Below, one piece after another: positions 27,394-36,157 of a stretch of DNA of 64,000 nt (within the stretch, counting starts at the first letter, position 1; the number at the start of each line of letters is the position of its first letter). The stretch lies in the NCBI GenBank assembly GCA_027681045.1, contig JAQDCK010000004.1, positions 95,980 to 159,979 of the forward strand. Direction: 5' to 3'. The notes beneath the pieces were generated by a model. The model made no database searches, was not told the DNA's origin, and saw only the letters and a list, made by a program, of their open reading frames with translations. This DNA comes from Lactobacillaceae bacterium AF64-9pH9TA (GTDB lineage Bacteria > Bacillota > Bacilli > Lactobacillales > Lactobacillaceae). Made by a program: the position numbers and the translations under genes.

Positions 27394-27426
27394 TTTATTC
27401 TTCCCTAACAATTTACATTATGATTT

Positions 27427-28491
27427 TTATGATTTTTCTACTGCTTCTTTTATAATTTCAAGATACGCATCCCCATCCTTTTCATCAGGTTCGAGATATG
27501 CGCCTTCACTCCATTCATTCCATGCGTTGATGACGTAAAATTCATCGCTAGCATCTTGACGAGGCTTAGTTAAAAATTGATTGAAATATTTTTTAAACTT
27601 TTTAGGCGTCTTTCCCTTAACAACCATCCCTTGTTTGCCTTTACGCGCAGTGTTGTCCCACCCTGACGTACAGCCTTTAAAAATAGTTGTGCCATCATAT
27701 GTTCTTGTTCGATTAAGGATAGACTTCCAAAGAAAATCGTAAGATTGATAATCTGTTATTTTTAGTTTTTTCGAAACATATCTCTTAGCTAAATTAAATT
27801 TAGAAACGTCAAAGAACATAGTATACAGCGGCTCAAATTCAAATACCGCACTGGATTTGTGCGAATGAAGTCCACGATTTTTTGAACTTATATATTCAAC
27901 CATGTAAATCCCATCAAAACCATCCTCTTGACAACGCTTATTCCAATAATCGACCATGTTATCATAGTCTGGCATTTCATTCGGCTTATAAATAAAAAGG
28001 ACCGGCTTATTATTTATTTTTATATATCGGCTATCAGTGAAGAAAGTCCTTAAATAATCATAATGTTTCGCCCAGTCTTCTATTCCGGGATAGCGCTGCT
28101 CAATAAGCGTAGTTGGTTGCATGCCATGCCACGTAGTCTGCCAGGTTTCATTAGCCCAACAAAAGCAATAATTAAAATCTTCATCGATCTCATCTCTAAT
28201 CATTTCTGCCGGTTTTTCAAACAACATTCGGCCATCACCAAACCAATAATGATAGTAGATAAATCCATAAATATCATACTTTTTAGCTAACCTCATTTGG
28301 GCGATAATGTCTTCTTTGCGAGATAAATCATAATAATTACGATTTTTCGGGACAATTGGCTGGTAGTGTCCTTTGAATAAAGGCTTACCGCTACGTACAT
28401 TGTCCCATTCCGTAAAACCTTTTCCCCACCATTCATCGTTTTCTGGAATTTGATGGAAGGCAGGTAAATTAATTGCCAATACTTTTTTCAT
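27427..28491 (-). CDS. WbsX-like glycosyltransferase
   Basis: 354 aa. WWGKGFTEWDNV near residue 22, IYGFIYYHYWFGDGRMLFEK and the C-terminal YVINAWNEWSEGAYLEPDE are hallmarks of the Glyco_tran_WbsX (GT99-like) family found in O-antigen and capsule clusters. GAGGAT precedes the ATG. WbsX proteins are assigned to repeat-unit assembly, but few have proven reactions. Its presence is a useful marker of this EPS type. Confidence 0.85.
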   Translation of the reverse strand: MKKVLAINLPAFHQIPENDEWWGKGFTEWDNVRSGKPLFKGHYQPIVPKNRNYYDLSRKEDIIAQMRLAKKYDIYGFIYYHYWFGDGRMLFEKPAEMIRDEIDEDFNYCFCWANETWQTTWHGMQPTTLIEQRYPGIEDWAKHYDYLRTFFTDSRYIKINNKPVLFIYKPNEMPDYDNMVDYWNKRCQEDGFDGIYMVEYISSKNRGLHSHKSSAVFEFEPLYTMFFDVSKFNLAKRYVSKKLKITDYQSYDFLWKSILNRTRTYDGTTIFKGCTSGWDNTARKGKQGMVVKGKTPKKFKKYFNQFLTKPRQDASDEFYVINAWNEWSEGAYLEPDEKDGDAYLEIIKEAVEKS

Positions 28492-28566
28492 AACTATTTT
28501 TATCCTCTGTTGTATTTCTCTTACTTACAAACAAATAGGGAGTTTAAAGCTCACTTTATTTATTCT

Positions 28567-29217
28567 TTAAAACGCACCATCTTGCTTAAAAATGCTAATT
28601 AGATTGAGGAAGAATATCTTCCAATCATAACCTAATGAAGCGTTATCTACATACTCTAATTCAACATTACACCGTTCCGGATATGTAATATTGCTGCGAC
28701 CCGTAGCTTGCCACAATCCCATTGCACCAGGCTTTACTGACAACAGCTTAGCCTTGCGATCACCATATTCCTCTAGTTCAGTAGGCACAATCGGACGCGG
28801 ACCAACAATGCTCATCTCTCCACGCAAGATGTTAATGAACTGAGGAAGTTCATCAAACGATGTTCTACGTAACCATTTTCCGATACTAGTAATTCGTGGA
28901 TCTTCCTCAGCTGGCAACTTAAAACCATTGGCAACGTATTTGGCATATAATTCCTTATCCGCCTTCAGAATTTCTTCAGCATTCTCTTCCATCGAACGGA
29001 ATTTGTACATGAAAAATTCTTTGCCATTTTGACCTACTCGTTTTTGTTTAAAAAACACTTTGCCGCCATCATGATTCTTAATAATAATTGATAACAACAA
29101 AAATGCTGGTGATAAACACACCAGAGCTAAAACACTACCAAGAATATCAAAAATACGTTTTGATGTTTTGTAGAAAGTGCTTTGTATTCTTACTTCTTCT
29201 AAATTACTTTCCGTCAT
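28567..29217 (-). CDS. epsE: Undecaprenyl-phosphate sugar-1-phosphate transferase (priming enzyme)
   Basis: 216 aa, short monotopic form. The membrane segment DILGSVLALVCLSPAFLLL (~20-40) is followed by the bacterial sugar transferase core: FFKQKRVGQNGKEFFMYKFR, LRRTSFDELPQFINILRG, EMSIVGPRP and LWQATGRSNI. It starts EPS synthesis by loading a hexose-1-phosphate (often galactose or glucose) on undecaprenyl phosphate. The ATG at 29217 is favoured over a TTG two codons upstream because of AGGAAG at 8 nt. Confidence 0.88.
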   Translation of the reverse strand: MTESNLEEVRIQSTFYKTSKRIFDILGSVLALVCLSPAFLLLSIIIKNHDGGKVFFKQKRVGQNGKEFFMYKFRSMEENAEEILKADKELYAKYVANGFKLPAEEDPRITSIGKWLRRTSFDELPQFINILRGEMSIVGPRPIVPTELEEYGDRKAKLLSVKPGAMGLWQATGRSNITYPERCNVELEYVDNASLGYDWKIFFLNLISIFKQDGAF

Positions 29218-29235
29218 CAGCAATTCTTCCTCACC

Positions 29236-30108
29236 TTAATCTTCACCATTTAAATACGCTTTACGTCCTGCCTTGCTTCCCATTAATCTGACTACACAAT
29301 CAAAACCAAAGCGAATAAACGACAATACTCTTCCATGCGATAACAATCTTTTTGAAACGTATTTTACCATTTTTAGGCCTTCAGATTCTTGTGAAACGTT
29401 GCCAAGTAGCTCTTTATGCTTCTCAATCTCGTATCCCTCAATATAGTTTCGTTTGTATTGTTGCTTCAGGGTAAAATTATGTGAGTGCAAGACCTTTGCT
29501 TCAGCAACGTAGGCAACTTTATAACCGCTCTGAATTACTTTAGCTGCATAGAACATATCTTCATTAGTCTTTAACGATTTTTCAAATCCGCCTAATGCAA
29601 GATAGACTTTTCGATCATATGCTGCAAAAGAATCAGAGAAGAAGAAAGTCTTGATCCCCAGCCGTTTGATATCGGCTTTAGATTTTACGCTACTCACAGC
29701 TGGATAGTTAAACTCCCGAATGAGCTTTTCAAATGCTGACGCGTCTTTCTTAGCAACTTGTCTGCCTGTTGCAATAACAACACCATCTTGATCTAACGCC
29801 TTAACTAAATTACCGATTGTCTGGTTATCATACGGAATCGCATCTTGGGTTAAAAAGACCACAACATCAGTTTTACATTGTCGGAGAACCATGTCTCTAG
29901 TCTTGGCATGGTTGAAATCTTTGCGCTGAATCTGAATCAGATGCACATTATGCTTCTTACAAATTTCAACTGTCCGATCTTCTGACGCAGAATCAACTAC
30001 AATAATCTCAGTTATAGGATAATCCTGAGTACTAAGTTTTAGTAGCTGGATATCAATAAATCTTTCGGCATTAAGTGTTGGTATCACTACACTTACAGTC
30101 TTATCCAT
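29236..30108 (-). CDS. Family 2 glycosyltransferase, rhamnosyltransferase-like
   Basis: 290 aa. SVVIPTLNAERFIDIQLLKL, IIVVDSASEDRTVEIC, FNHAKTRDMVL and VVVFLTQDAIPYD follow the pattern of rhamnosyltransferases such as RfbF-like enzymes; sugar specificity is inferred from that likeness. AGAGG precedes the ATG at 30108. It lies between the regulatory phosphatase gene and the priming enzyme, an unusual place, since priming often comes directly after the phosphatase. Confidence 0.78.
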   Translation of the reverse strand: MDKTVSVVIPTLNAERFIDIQLLKLSTQDYPITEIIVVDSASEDRTVEICKKHNVHLIQIQRKDFNHAKTRDMVLRQCKTDVVVFLTQDAIPYDNQTIGNLVKALDQDGVVIATGRQVAKKDASAFEKLIREFNYPAVSSVKSKADIKRLGIKTFFFSDSFAAYDRKVYLALGGFEKSLKTNEDMFYAAKVIQSGYKVAYVAEAKVLHSHNFTLKQQYKRNYIEGYEIEKHKELLGNVSQESEGLKMVKYVSKRLLSHGRVLSFIRFGFDCVVRLMGSKAGRKAYLNGED

Positions 30109-30138
30109 TTTTTCCTCTCCTTCATCCAAATTTCTACT

Positions 30139-30915
30139 TTAAAACAGTCCTAAGAATTTCTTCCGCTTCTTAGGCAATGGCTGCCAGTTCAAATAAACTG
30201 GATCGCCATTGATTACCGCTTGCGCATTATCTAAATACTTCTGTTTCTTATTTTCACCAAATTCCTTCGCCAACTTATCCAGTGCTTCACTCAGTTGATA
30301 TTGCCGTCTTGGCAAATCATGAGCATCACTGGCAAAGAAGGCACATTGTCCAGCCTTGATAAACTCCCGGCTACATTCTTCAATTTCTTTGCCAAACAAG
30401 CCGGTATATGAGCTGGCAGTGATCTGTACCAAAACTCCCATTTCCAGGAATTCTTGCAACTTCTGCGGATTTGCCAGAATTTCCTTATTCCGTTCTGGGT
30501 GAACAATAATTGGCGTAATCCCTCTTCTGGTCAGTTCGTACACCATGTTCTTGGTGTAATGCGGCACTTCATTGCTTGGCAATTCCAAAAGCATGTAGTG
30601 GCCCTCTTCGTCACAGAAGAGGATGTCATCATTATCAAGAGCTTCAGTCAATCCACCTGACAATCTGACTTCATGTCCTGGAAAGACCGTCAGCGGAATA
30701 CCCGCTTGGTCAATCCGATCTTGAAACTCTTCCGTCAACTTGATCACATCTTGCTTGTGGTTGGTGTAGCGGCCATTTAATGTGTGTGGAGTACACAAGG
30801 CGTGGGTTACGCCATCAGCAACCGCGGCTCTAGCGAGATTGAGCGAAACCTCCCAAGACTTCGAACCATCGTCGATTCCTGGCAAGATGTGACAGTGTAA
30901 ATCAACTACCGGCAT
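30139..30915 (-). CDS. epsD: CpsB/EpsD-type protein-tyrosine phosphatase (PHP family)
   Basis: 258 aa. DLHCHILPGIDDGSKSW at the N-terminus is the first PHP metal-binding motif; HTLNGRY, HEVRLSG, IIVHPERNKE and FASDAHDLP supply the other ligands. It dephosphorylates the tyrosine tail of the neighbouring kinase. The start follows the kinase stop after 3 nt. Length is as expected for CpsB/YwqE. Confidence 0.92.
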   Translation of the reverse strand: MPVVDLHCHILPGIDDGSKSWEVSLNLARAAVADGVTHALCTPHTLNGRYTNHKQDVIKLTEEFQDRIDQAGIPLTVFPGHEVRLSGGLTEALDNDDILFCDEEGHYMLLELPSNEVPHYTKNMVYELTRRGITPIIVHPERNKEILANPQKLQEFLEMGVLVQITASSYTGLFGKEIEECSREFIKAGQCAFFASDAHDLPRRQYQLSEALDKLAKEFGENKKQKYLDNAQAVINGDPVYLNWQPLPKKRKKFLGLF

Positions 30916-30918
30916 GAG

Positions 30919-31713
30919 CTACTTCTTTCTCCCAAAGAGGCCCTTCTTCTCCTCTTCTTCGCCATAGCCATAACCATAGCCATAACCATAGCCGTATCCA
31001 TACCCATATCCGTAGCCTTCATCCCCATCGGCATCAACATCGTTCATAACATAACCTAAAATTGGTGACTTAGTCAGCTTAAGCAGCTCAACTGCCCGCT
31101 TAACTGCTGACTTCTGTGAATGCGCCTGCCGCACAACCAAGATCGTCCCGTCCAAAGAACTGGTCAGTTGCTGGGTTTCAGCCGCGTCCAAGATTGGCGC
31201 TAAGTCGATTACAACCATGTCGTATTCTTGCTTCAAGTCTTCAATCAAGTCCACCATATGCTTGGAAGACAGAAGTTCTGACGGATTTGGCGGAATCGGA
31301 CCTGCCGTCAAGATTGACAGGTTCTCTACACCACTTTCCCGGATCACGCTGTTTGCGTCCATTTCCTTAGACCGACTAGTCAACAAGGTTGTCAAACCAT
31401 TGCTATTAGATACGTTAAAGGTGGAGTGCAAGGTTGGCCGACGCAAGTCCGCGTCGATCAGGATCGTCTTCTTGCCAGCTTGCGCCATGGTAATGGCTAC
31501 ATTAGCGCTGACCGTTGACTTGCCGGCGCTGGCCATAGCTGAAGTGAAGGCAATCGTTTTTACTTCCTTATCAACGTTCATGAAGTTTATGTTGGTCCGG
31601 ATGTTTCTGAACTGTTCTGAAATAACGCTTTGCGGGTTAGCCAAGGTAATCAGCTTGGCCCCGTTCTTCATCGTTTCACTGTCTAAGTGCTTTCTTTTTC
31701 TGAATAAAGCCAT
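30919..31713 (-). CDS. epsC: CpsD/EpsC-type tyrosine autokinase
   Basis: 264 aa BY-kinase. Walker A ASAGKSTVSANVA, Walker A' TILIDADLRRP and Walker B DMVVIDLAPI are present, with RNIRTNINF upstream for oligomerisation. The C-terminal tail holds nine Tyr-Gly dipeptides in a row before EEEEKKGLFGRKK, a very regular phospho-acceptor cluster. It works with the Wzz-type activator encoded next to it to control EPS export and chain length. GGAGG precedes the ATG. Confidence 0.93.
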   Translation of the reverse strand: MALFRKRKHLDSETMKNGAKLITLANPQSVISEQFRNIRTNINFMNVDKEVKTIAFTSAMASAGKSTVSANVAITMAQAGKKTILIDADLRRPTLHSTFNVSNSNGLTTLLTSRSKEMDANSVIRESGVENLSILTAGPIPPNPSELLSSKHMVDLIEDLKQEYDMVVIDLAPILDAAETQQLTSSLDGTILVVRQAHSQKSAVKRAVELLKLTKSPILGYVMNDVDADGDEGYGYGYGYGYGYGYGYGYGEEEEKKGLFGRKK

Positions 31714-31722
31714 ACTAACCTC

Positions 31723-32610
31723 CTAAACCCGTCTTCTGGAACTGCCACGCTTTTCAGCCGTCTTAGCCGTAAAGGTCCAGTCCTTTGGCATCGTGATTCT
31801 TGCAATTTCACCCAAGTTGGTCAAGCCAAGTTCCTTGGTCATGAATGAATCTTCACGAACAGTCGTATCTGACAAGTCCTTGATGATGATGATCAACAAG
31901 CTGATTACCAAACCAGCCAAGACGCCGATAGCCGTAATCAGACTTACCTTCGGGAAAGACTTAGTTCCCTTAGGGGCTTCTGCAACGATGGTCACGTTGT
32001 TAACGTCCATGATCTTAGGAATCTGTTCCTTGAATTCCTTGGCAACCGCGTTAGCAATTGCTTGGGCCTTGGCTGGAGTTTCAGCCGTAGCTGACAAGGT
32101 GAAGACCTGGGAAGAAGTCGTAGTGGTTACTGAAACCGCACTGGCCAATTCACTGGCTGAAACTGAGTAGCTCTTGCTTTCCCGCTTGTAAACCGCTGGC
32201 TTAGCCTTAACCGCCTTCTTAACCAGGGTTCTAGTCCCGTCATCTTCAGTCCGGTATACAGCCTTCTTGGCTGGAGTTGCCTTCTTAACCAGAGTTACCG
32301 GGTTGGCCAGGTACTTAGATGCGCCCTTTAAAATAACGTTACTAGTGATGATGTCCTTGTAAGTAGTAACAGCGTTAACGTCGGCTTGCTGGTTGGCATA
32401 AGCCTGGTTAGCGTCTGTTGACTTACGGTTGACCAAGAGTTGTGTGCTAGCAGTGTACTTTGGCACCAGAACATATTCTGAAACCCCATAAGCGATCAAG
32501 CCCAGACCGATCATCCAAATCAAGATACTAATAATGTGCTTTCTGATTAAGATGAAGAGCCTGCGCAAGTCAATGGTTACTTCTTCATTATTCTGTTGTT
32601 CAGCGCTCAC
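31723..32610 (-). CDS. epsB: Wzz/CpsC-type chain-length regulator and kinase activator
   Basis: 295 aa. N-terminal helix IISILIWMIGLGLIAYGV (~25-45) and C-terminal helix ITAIGVLAGLVISLLIIIIK (~225-245) flank an extracellular Wzz domain (YTASTQLLVNRKS). An internal basic stretch with repeated KKA/AKPAVY segments (~105-145) enlarges the loop. The start is GTG after GGAGG and overlaps the upstream LCP stop by one base. It activates the tyrosine kinase through the C-terminal cytosolic tail. Confidence 0.9.
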   Translation of the reverse strand: MSAEQQNNEEVTIDLRRLFILIRKHIISILIWMIGLGLIAYGVSEYVLVPKYTASTQLLVNRKSTDANQAYANQQADVNAVTTYKDIITSNVILKGASKYLANPVTLVKKATPAKKAVYRTEDDGTRTLVKKAVKAKPAVYKRESKSYSVSASELASAVSVTTTTSSQVFTLSATAETPAKAQAIANAVAKEFKEQIPKIMDVNNVTIVAEAPKGTKSFPKVSLITAIGVLAGLVISLLIIIIKDLSDTTVREDSFMTKELGLTNLGEIARITMPKDWTFTAKTAEKRGSSRRRV

Positions 32611-33662
32611 TAGTTATCCTCCTTATAAACGTTGACGTTCTTAATTCCTAAAGTTTGCCGGATATTGTTGGAAATCCGCTGTCTTTCCTTAGTAGACATG
32701 ATTTCAACTTCCATATTACCGAATCTTTGGTTGTTGACACTGCTGCTCTTCCCTTGAGCGTAATCTGACTTAACATTGTCAGTCGCGCCTTGGTAGTTCA
32801 TGGCCAACTTGATCATGTCGTTAAGACTTAGATCAGTCTGCATGCTGTCACCCAAAGATTGCATGAATGAGCTGTTCAAGATGGTCTTGTATGACACGCT
32901 CTTCTTAATCGCAGCCATCATCACCAGACGTTCACGCTCCTGGCGGCCGTAGTCTTGCCGCGGGTCACCGTGACGGAGCTGGACGAAGGCCAGAGCCTTC
33001 TTGCCAGAGATGTGGTACATCTGCCCCTTCTTAAAGGAGTAGCCCATATTGTCAAAGGTCAATGGAGAGATGACATCCACACCACCCATCTTGGTGATGA
33101 TCTTCATCGTGCTTTCCCAGTTAACCAGAACATAACCATCGATTGGCACGCTGTAGTACTTGTCCAAGGTCTTGATCGTCTCACTGACGCCGCCCAAAGA
33201 ATAGGCGCTGTTCAGCTTGATTGGTGAAACCTCCGGGTAATCCGGCAGGTTAACCTTGGAGTCCCGGGCAATCGTGGTTACCCGCGTCTGCTTCTTGCTT
33301 GGGTTAACCGTGACAAACATCATCAAGTCAGTCAAACCGTGGTAGTTCTTTATGCTCCGGCCTTCAGCCCCGGTGTCAGTCCCCAGAATCAAGAGGTTGA
33401 CTGGCTTCTTGGCATCCAGGATCTTTTCTAAGCTGGACCGGTTCTTGTTTGACTTGGTAGATTTTGAAACCGGCGTGTACATCGTCGTTGCAGCATCCCT
33501 GGCATTCTTATAGGCATAGCCAATTACTAATAATGCTGCCAGCAACAGCACCCCAACAATCCCCGCGATCCAGCGGCCGATATGGCGCTTACGGCGGTGG
33601 TGATGGTGATGATGATGATGATGGTGGTGGTGATGAACACGTTGTTGATCAGGTTCATTCAT
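32610..33662 (-). CDS. epsA: LytR-CpsA-Psr (LCP) family protein, EpsA type
   Basis: 350 aa. A short cytosolic N-terminus contains 13 consecutive His followed by RRKRH, then a membrane helix (~32-52) and an extracellular LCP domain: NLLILGTDTGAEGR, RVTTIARDSKV (pyrophosphate-binding Arg) and HGDPRQDYGRQERERL. LCP enzymes attach polymers from undecaprenyl carriers to peptidoglycan. First gene of the eps operon; AAAGGAAAG precedes the ATG, and a promoter lies about 125 bp upstream. The polyhistidine tract is an unusual, possibly metal-binding or pH-responsive feature. Confidence 0.92.
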   Translation of the reverse strand: MNEPDQQRVHHHHHHHHHHHHHRRKRHIGRWIAGIVGVLLLAALLVIGYAYKNARDAATTMYTPVSKSTKSNKNRSSLEKILDAKKPVNLLILGTDTGAEGRSIKNYHGLTDLMMFVTVNPSKKQTRVTTIARDSKVNLPDYPEVSPIKLNSAYSLGGVSETIKTLDKYYSVPIDGYVLVNWESTMKIITKMGGVDVISPLTFDNMGYSFKKGQMYHISGKKALAFVQLRHGDPRQDYGRQERERLVMMAAIKKSVSYKTILNSSFMQSLGDSMQTDLSLNDMIKLAMNYQGATDNVKSDYAQGKSSSVNNQRFGNMEVEIMSTKERQRISNNIRQTLGIKNVNVYKEDN

Positions 33663-33786
33663 AGTTATCTTTCCTTACTCTCCTTATGTTCCATACCCAT
33701 TTTTTATCTCTGTTTTTCCTAGAACATAATTGTTCTTGTTGGATAAGCATTGCTACTATCGCATGCGTAATCCATGATATCATCTC

Positions 33787-33815
33787 ATTATACATCACAT
33801 CTCATTCATTAAAAA
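33787..33815 (-). promoter_or_regulatory. Promoter of the eps operon
   Basis: Minus-strand TATAAT (33787-33792) preceded at 17 bp by TTTTTA (33810-33815). It gives a leader of about 120 nt before epsA. No terminator-like hairpin is seen in the leader. Confidence 0.55.
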
Positions 33816-33884
33816 GGTTTAAATCGTTTCCAATCTATTTCCATGGATCAAGTTTCCTTAACATTTATCTGTACGATCAATTTC

Positions 33885-33900
33885 TGCCTAAATTTAGGCA
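33885..33900. promoter_or_regulatory. 16-bp perfect palindrome between eps and hflX
   Basis: TGCCTAAATTTAGGCA lies about 70 bp upstream of the eps -35 and about 90 bp upstream of hflX. A perfect palindrome in a divergent intergenic region suggests a dimeric regulator site. The regulator is unknown. Confidence 0.4.
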
Positions 33901-33991
33901 AATTCAGCGCTTTTTCTCCTCCGCTTCTTTACAATAGATAGTAAATAGATGGACAAATTCATCATCTAGCAATATAGAAAGGAAATTATAG

Positions 33992-35272
33992 ATGATCGAC
34001 AATCAAAATCATACAGTCAAAGCCTACTTGGCCGGAGTCAACTTAGACGATCCCAACTTTGACTACTCCATGACCGAACTGGCCAATTTAGCAGAAGCCA
34101 ATAATTTCACCGTTGTCGGCTCCAGCCAGCAGAAGGCGGAAAACTTCGTCGCCTCCAGTTACCTGGGCAAGGGTAAGGTGGCTGAAATCAAAGACCTGGC
34201 CCAAGGACTCGGAGCCTCCGTCCTTATCATCAACGATGAACTGACCCCAGTCCAAATCCGTAACCTGGAACACATGACCAAACTCCGCGTCATCGACCGG
34301 ACTGAACTCATTCTGGAAATCTTCTCTTCCCGGGCCCGGACCAAGCAAGCCAAGCTGCAGGTCCAATTAGCGCGCCTGCAGTATGAACTGCCCCGCCTGC
34401 ACCCGTCTGAAAACAACCTCGACCAGCAGCACGGCAGCGGCGGTTCCACTGGTGGGGGCTTCGCCAACCGCGGGGCCGGGGAATCCAAACTGGAAATGAA
34501 CCGGCGGACCATCGGCAAGCAGATCTCCGCCATCAAGCATGAATTAAAGGAAATCTCCGGCCAGGAAGAAATCAAGGCCGCCCGCCGTAACCAAAGTCAC
34601 TTGCCGAAGGTCGCCCTGGTCGGCTACACCAACGCCGGCAAGTCCACCACCATGAATGGCCTGCTCAAGGCCTTTGGGGCTGGTAATGAAGACAAACAGG
34701 TTATGGCCAAAGACATGCTCTTTGCGACCCTAGACACCTCAGTCCGCCGGATTGACCTGGATGGTTTCTCCTTTATCCTGTCTGACACGGTCGGCTTTGT
34801 CTCCAAGCTCCCCCACAAGCTGGTCGACTCTTTCAAAGCCACCCTGCAGGAAGCCAAGGACGCTGACCTTTTGATCAATGTCGTTGACGCTGCTGACCCG
34901 AACATGAACCAGATGATCAAGACCACTCTGGAAGTCTTAGACGAAATCGGGGTTAAGGATCTGCCAATGATCACTGCTTACAACAAGGCTGACTTGACAG
35001 ACCGTAACTACCCGCAGATTGAAGGGGGCGACCTGCTTTACAGCGCAGTTGACCCAGCCTCAATCCAGGCCCTGGCCAAATTGATCACGACCCGCCTCTT
35101 CAACAATTACCAGATCACCGACCTCCGCCTGCCGCTGACAGCCGGTAAAGACTTGGCCTACCTGCACCAGCACTCCCGGGTTTTAAAGGAAGACTACCAA
35201 GCTGACGGAATCGAAGTTTCCGCCCGCCTGTCGCCCCAAGACCGGGCACGTTTTAGCGCCTACCAAATCTAG
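33992..35272 (+). CDS. hflX: Ribosome-associated GTPase HflX
   Basis: 426 aa. N-terminal HflX domain (~10-190) with SSYLGKGKVAEIKDL and INDELTPVQIRNLE, a linker coil, then the G domain: G1 VGYTNAGKSTTMN, G3 DTVGFVSKLPH and G4 YNKADLTD. HflX splits stalled or stressed 70S ribosomes and can reverse some antibiotic stalling. GAAAGGAAA precedes the ATG. Monocistronic, closed by a terminator. Confidence 0.95.
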   Translation: MIDNQNHTVKAYLAGVNLDDPNFDYSMTELANLAEANNFTVVGSSQQKAENFVASSYLGKGKVAEIKDLAQGLGASVLIINDELTPVQIRNLEHMTKLRVIDRTELILEIFSSRARTKQAKLQVQLARLQYELPRLHPSENNLDQQHGSGGSTGGGFANRGAGESKLEMNRRTIGKQISAIKHELKEISGQEEIKAARRNQSHLPKVALVGYTNAGKSTTMNGLLKAFGAGNEDKQVMAKDMLFATLDTSVRRIDLDGFSFILSDTVGFVSKLPHKLVDSFKATLQEAKDADLLINVVDAADPNMNQMIKTTLEVLDEIGVKDLPMITAYNKADLTDRNYPQIEGGDLLYSAVDPASIQALAKLITTRLFNNYQITDLRLPLTAGKDLAYLHQHSRVLKEDYQADGIEVSARLSPQDRARFSAYQI

Positions 35273-35281
35273 ACTACGTAA

Positions 35282-35313
35282 AAAGCCAGACTCTATCTCT
35301 AGAGCCTGGCTTT
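35282..35313. terminator. Bidirectional terminator after hflX
   Basis: AAAGCCAGACTCT pairs with AGAGCCTGGCTTT. It serves hflX and the convergent NlpC/P60-like gene, whose stop is 8 bp away. Confidence 0.8.
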
Positions 35314-35320
35314 CCTATTG

Positions 35321-36112
35321 CTATAGGACTCTTCTTGCCCAACTAGGCCAGAAGTAGGTGGACAGACTCGCTTGCACAACACCCTGCTGGTCTCCAGCAG
35401 CGGTGACGTACTTCCCGTCCCCCACATAGATTGCTACATTATATGGCTTATTCTTGGAACCCCAAAAGAGCAGGTCTCCTTCCGCAAAGCCAGAACTTGG
35501 ATCTACCACGATCCCCTTCTTAACCTGGCTCTTGGTGCTGGAACCTGTATTGACGCCAGCTGCCCGCTTGTAGACATAGGCAACCAAACTGGCATTGTCA
35601 AAGGCATTCGGGCCCTTGGAACCTTTGACATAGGCCTTGCCGACCTGCTGTTTGGCTAAAGCCACGACTGCTTTAGCCCGGGCCTTAGACCCCATCGGGG
35701 CAGACCAAGAAGCTGCCAGACTGGCAGCACTGCGGGCCTTCTTAACCGTCTTCTTCTTAGCTTTAGCCTTGGTCTTCTTAACCTTCTTTGCCTTCACGGC
35801 CTTCTTGGCAGACTTGACCTGGTTAAAATACTTGGCCATGACCCATTCCTTCTTGCCAATCCGGTACCACAGATTGTCCATGGAGTCAGTTGCCGTGTGG
35901 TAGACAAAGTGGCTGCTGCCCTTCTTTAAATGGGTCGCAACATGCCGCCCTTTCTGGTAGTTGGTCCAGACGGTGACGTATTGCTTACTAACAACTTTGA
36001 TCCGCTTGCTGGCGGCCTGGGCCGGTTGCTTGACCGGCTTGACCCCTGTCGCTGAGATCCCTAAGAAAGTCAGCGCTGCAGCAGAAAACTTGATCATATT
36101 AGACTTCTTCAT
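35321..36112 (-). CDS. NlpC/P60-fold secreted protein, catalytic residues lost
   Basis: 263 aa. Signal peptide (~1-34, cleavage near AQAA), an SH3-like/SLAP-like domain (VWTNYQKGRHVATHLKKG), a Lys/Ala-rich linker (~100-130) and an NlpC/P60 domain. Where paralogues have FDCSGL this protein has FDNASL, so Asn173 replaces the nucleophile. PYHVAIYVG has become PYNVAIYVG (Asn225), and the third catalytic position is Thr. The fold and the tail YFWPSWARRVL are kept, suggesting a binding or regulatory role rather than decay. The start at 36112 is the second ATG, 8 nt after GGAGG. Confidence 0.88.
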   Translation of the reverse strand: MKKSNMIKFSAAALTFLGISATGVKPVKQPAQAASKRIKVVSKQYVTVWTNYQKGRHVATHLKKGSSHFVYHTATDSMDNLWYRIGKKEWVMAKYFNQVKSAKKAVKAKKVKKTKAKAKKKTVKKARSAASLAASWSAPMGSKARAKAVVALAKQQVGKAYVKGSKGPNAFDNASLVAYVYKRAAGVNTGSSTKSQVKKGIVVDPSSGFAEGDLLFWGSKNKPYNVAIYVGDGKYVTAAGDQQGVVQASLSTYFWPSWARRVL

Positions 36113-36134
36113 GCTCATTTCCTCCCTTACACCG

Positions 36135-36151
36135 CTAACACTATTTTAACA
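36135..36151 (-). promoter_or_regulatory. WalR-like direct repeat, atypical position
   Basis: TGTTAA-N5-TGTTAG on the minus strand, close to the WalR consensus TGTWAH-N5-TGTWAH. It lies only about 22 bp before the start codon and next to the ribosome site, unlike the other boxes in this cluster, so it may be fortuitous or inhibitory. Confidence 0.3.
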
Positions 36152-36157
36152 CGGAAA

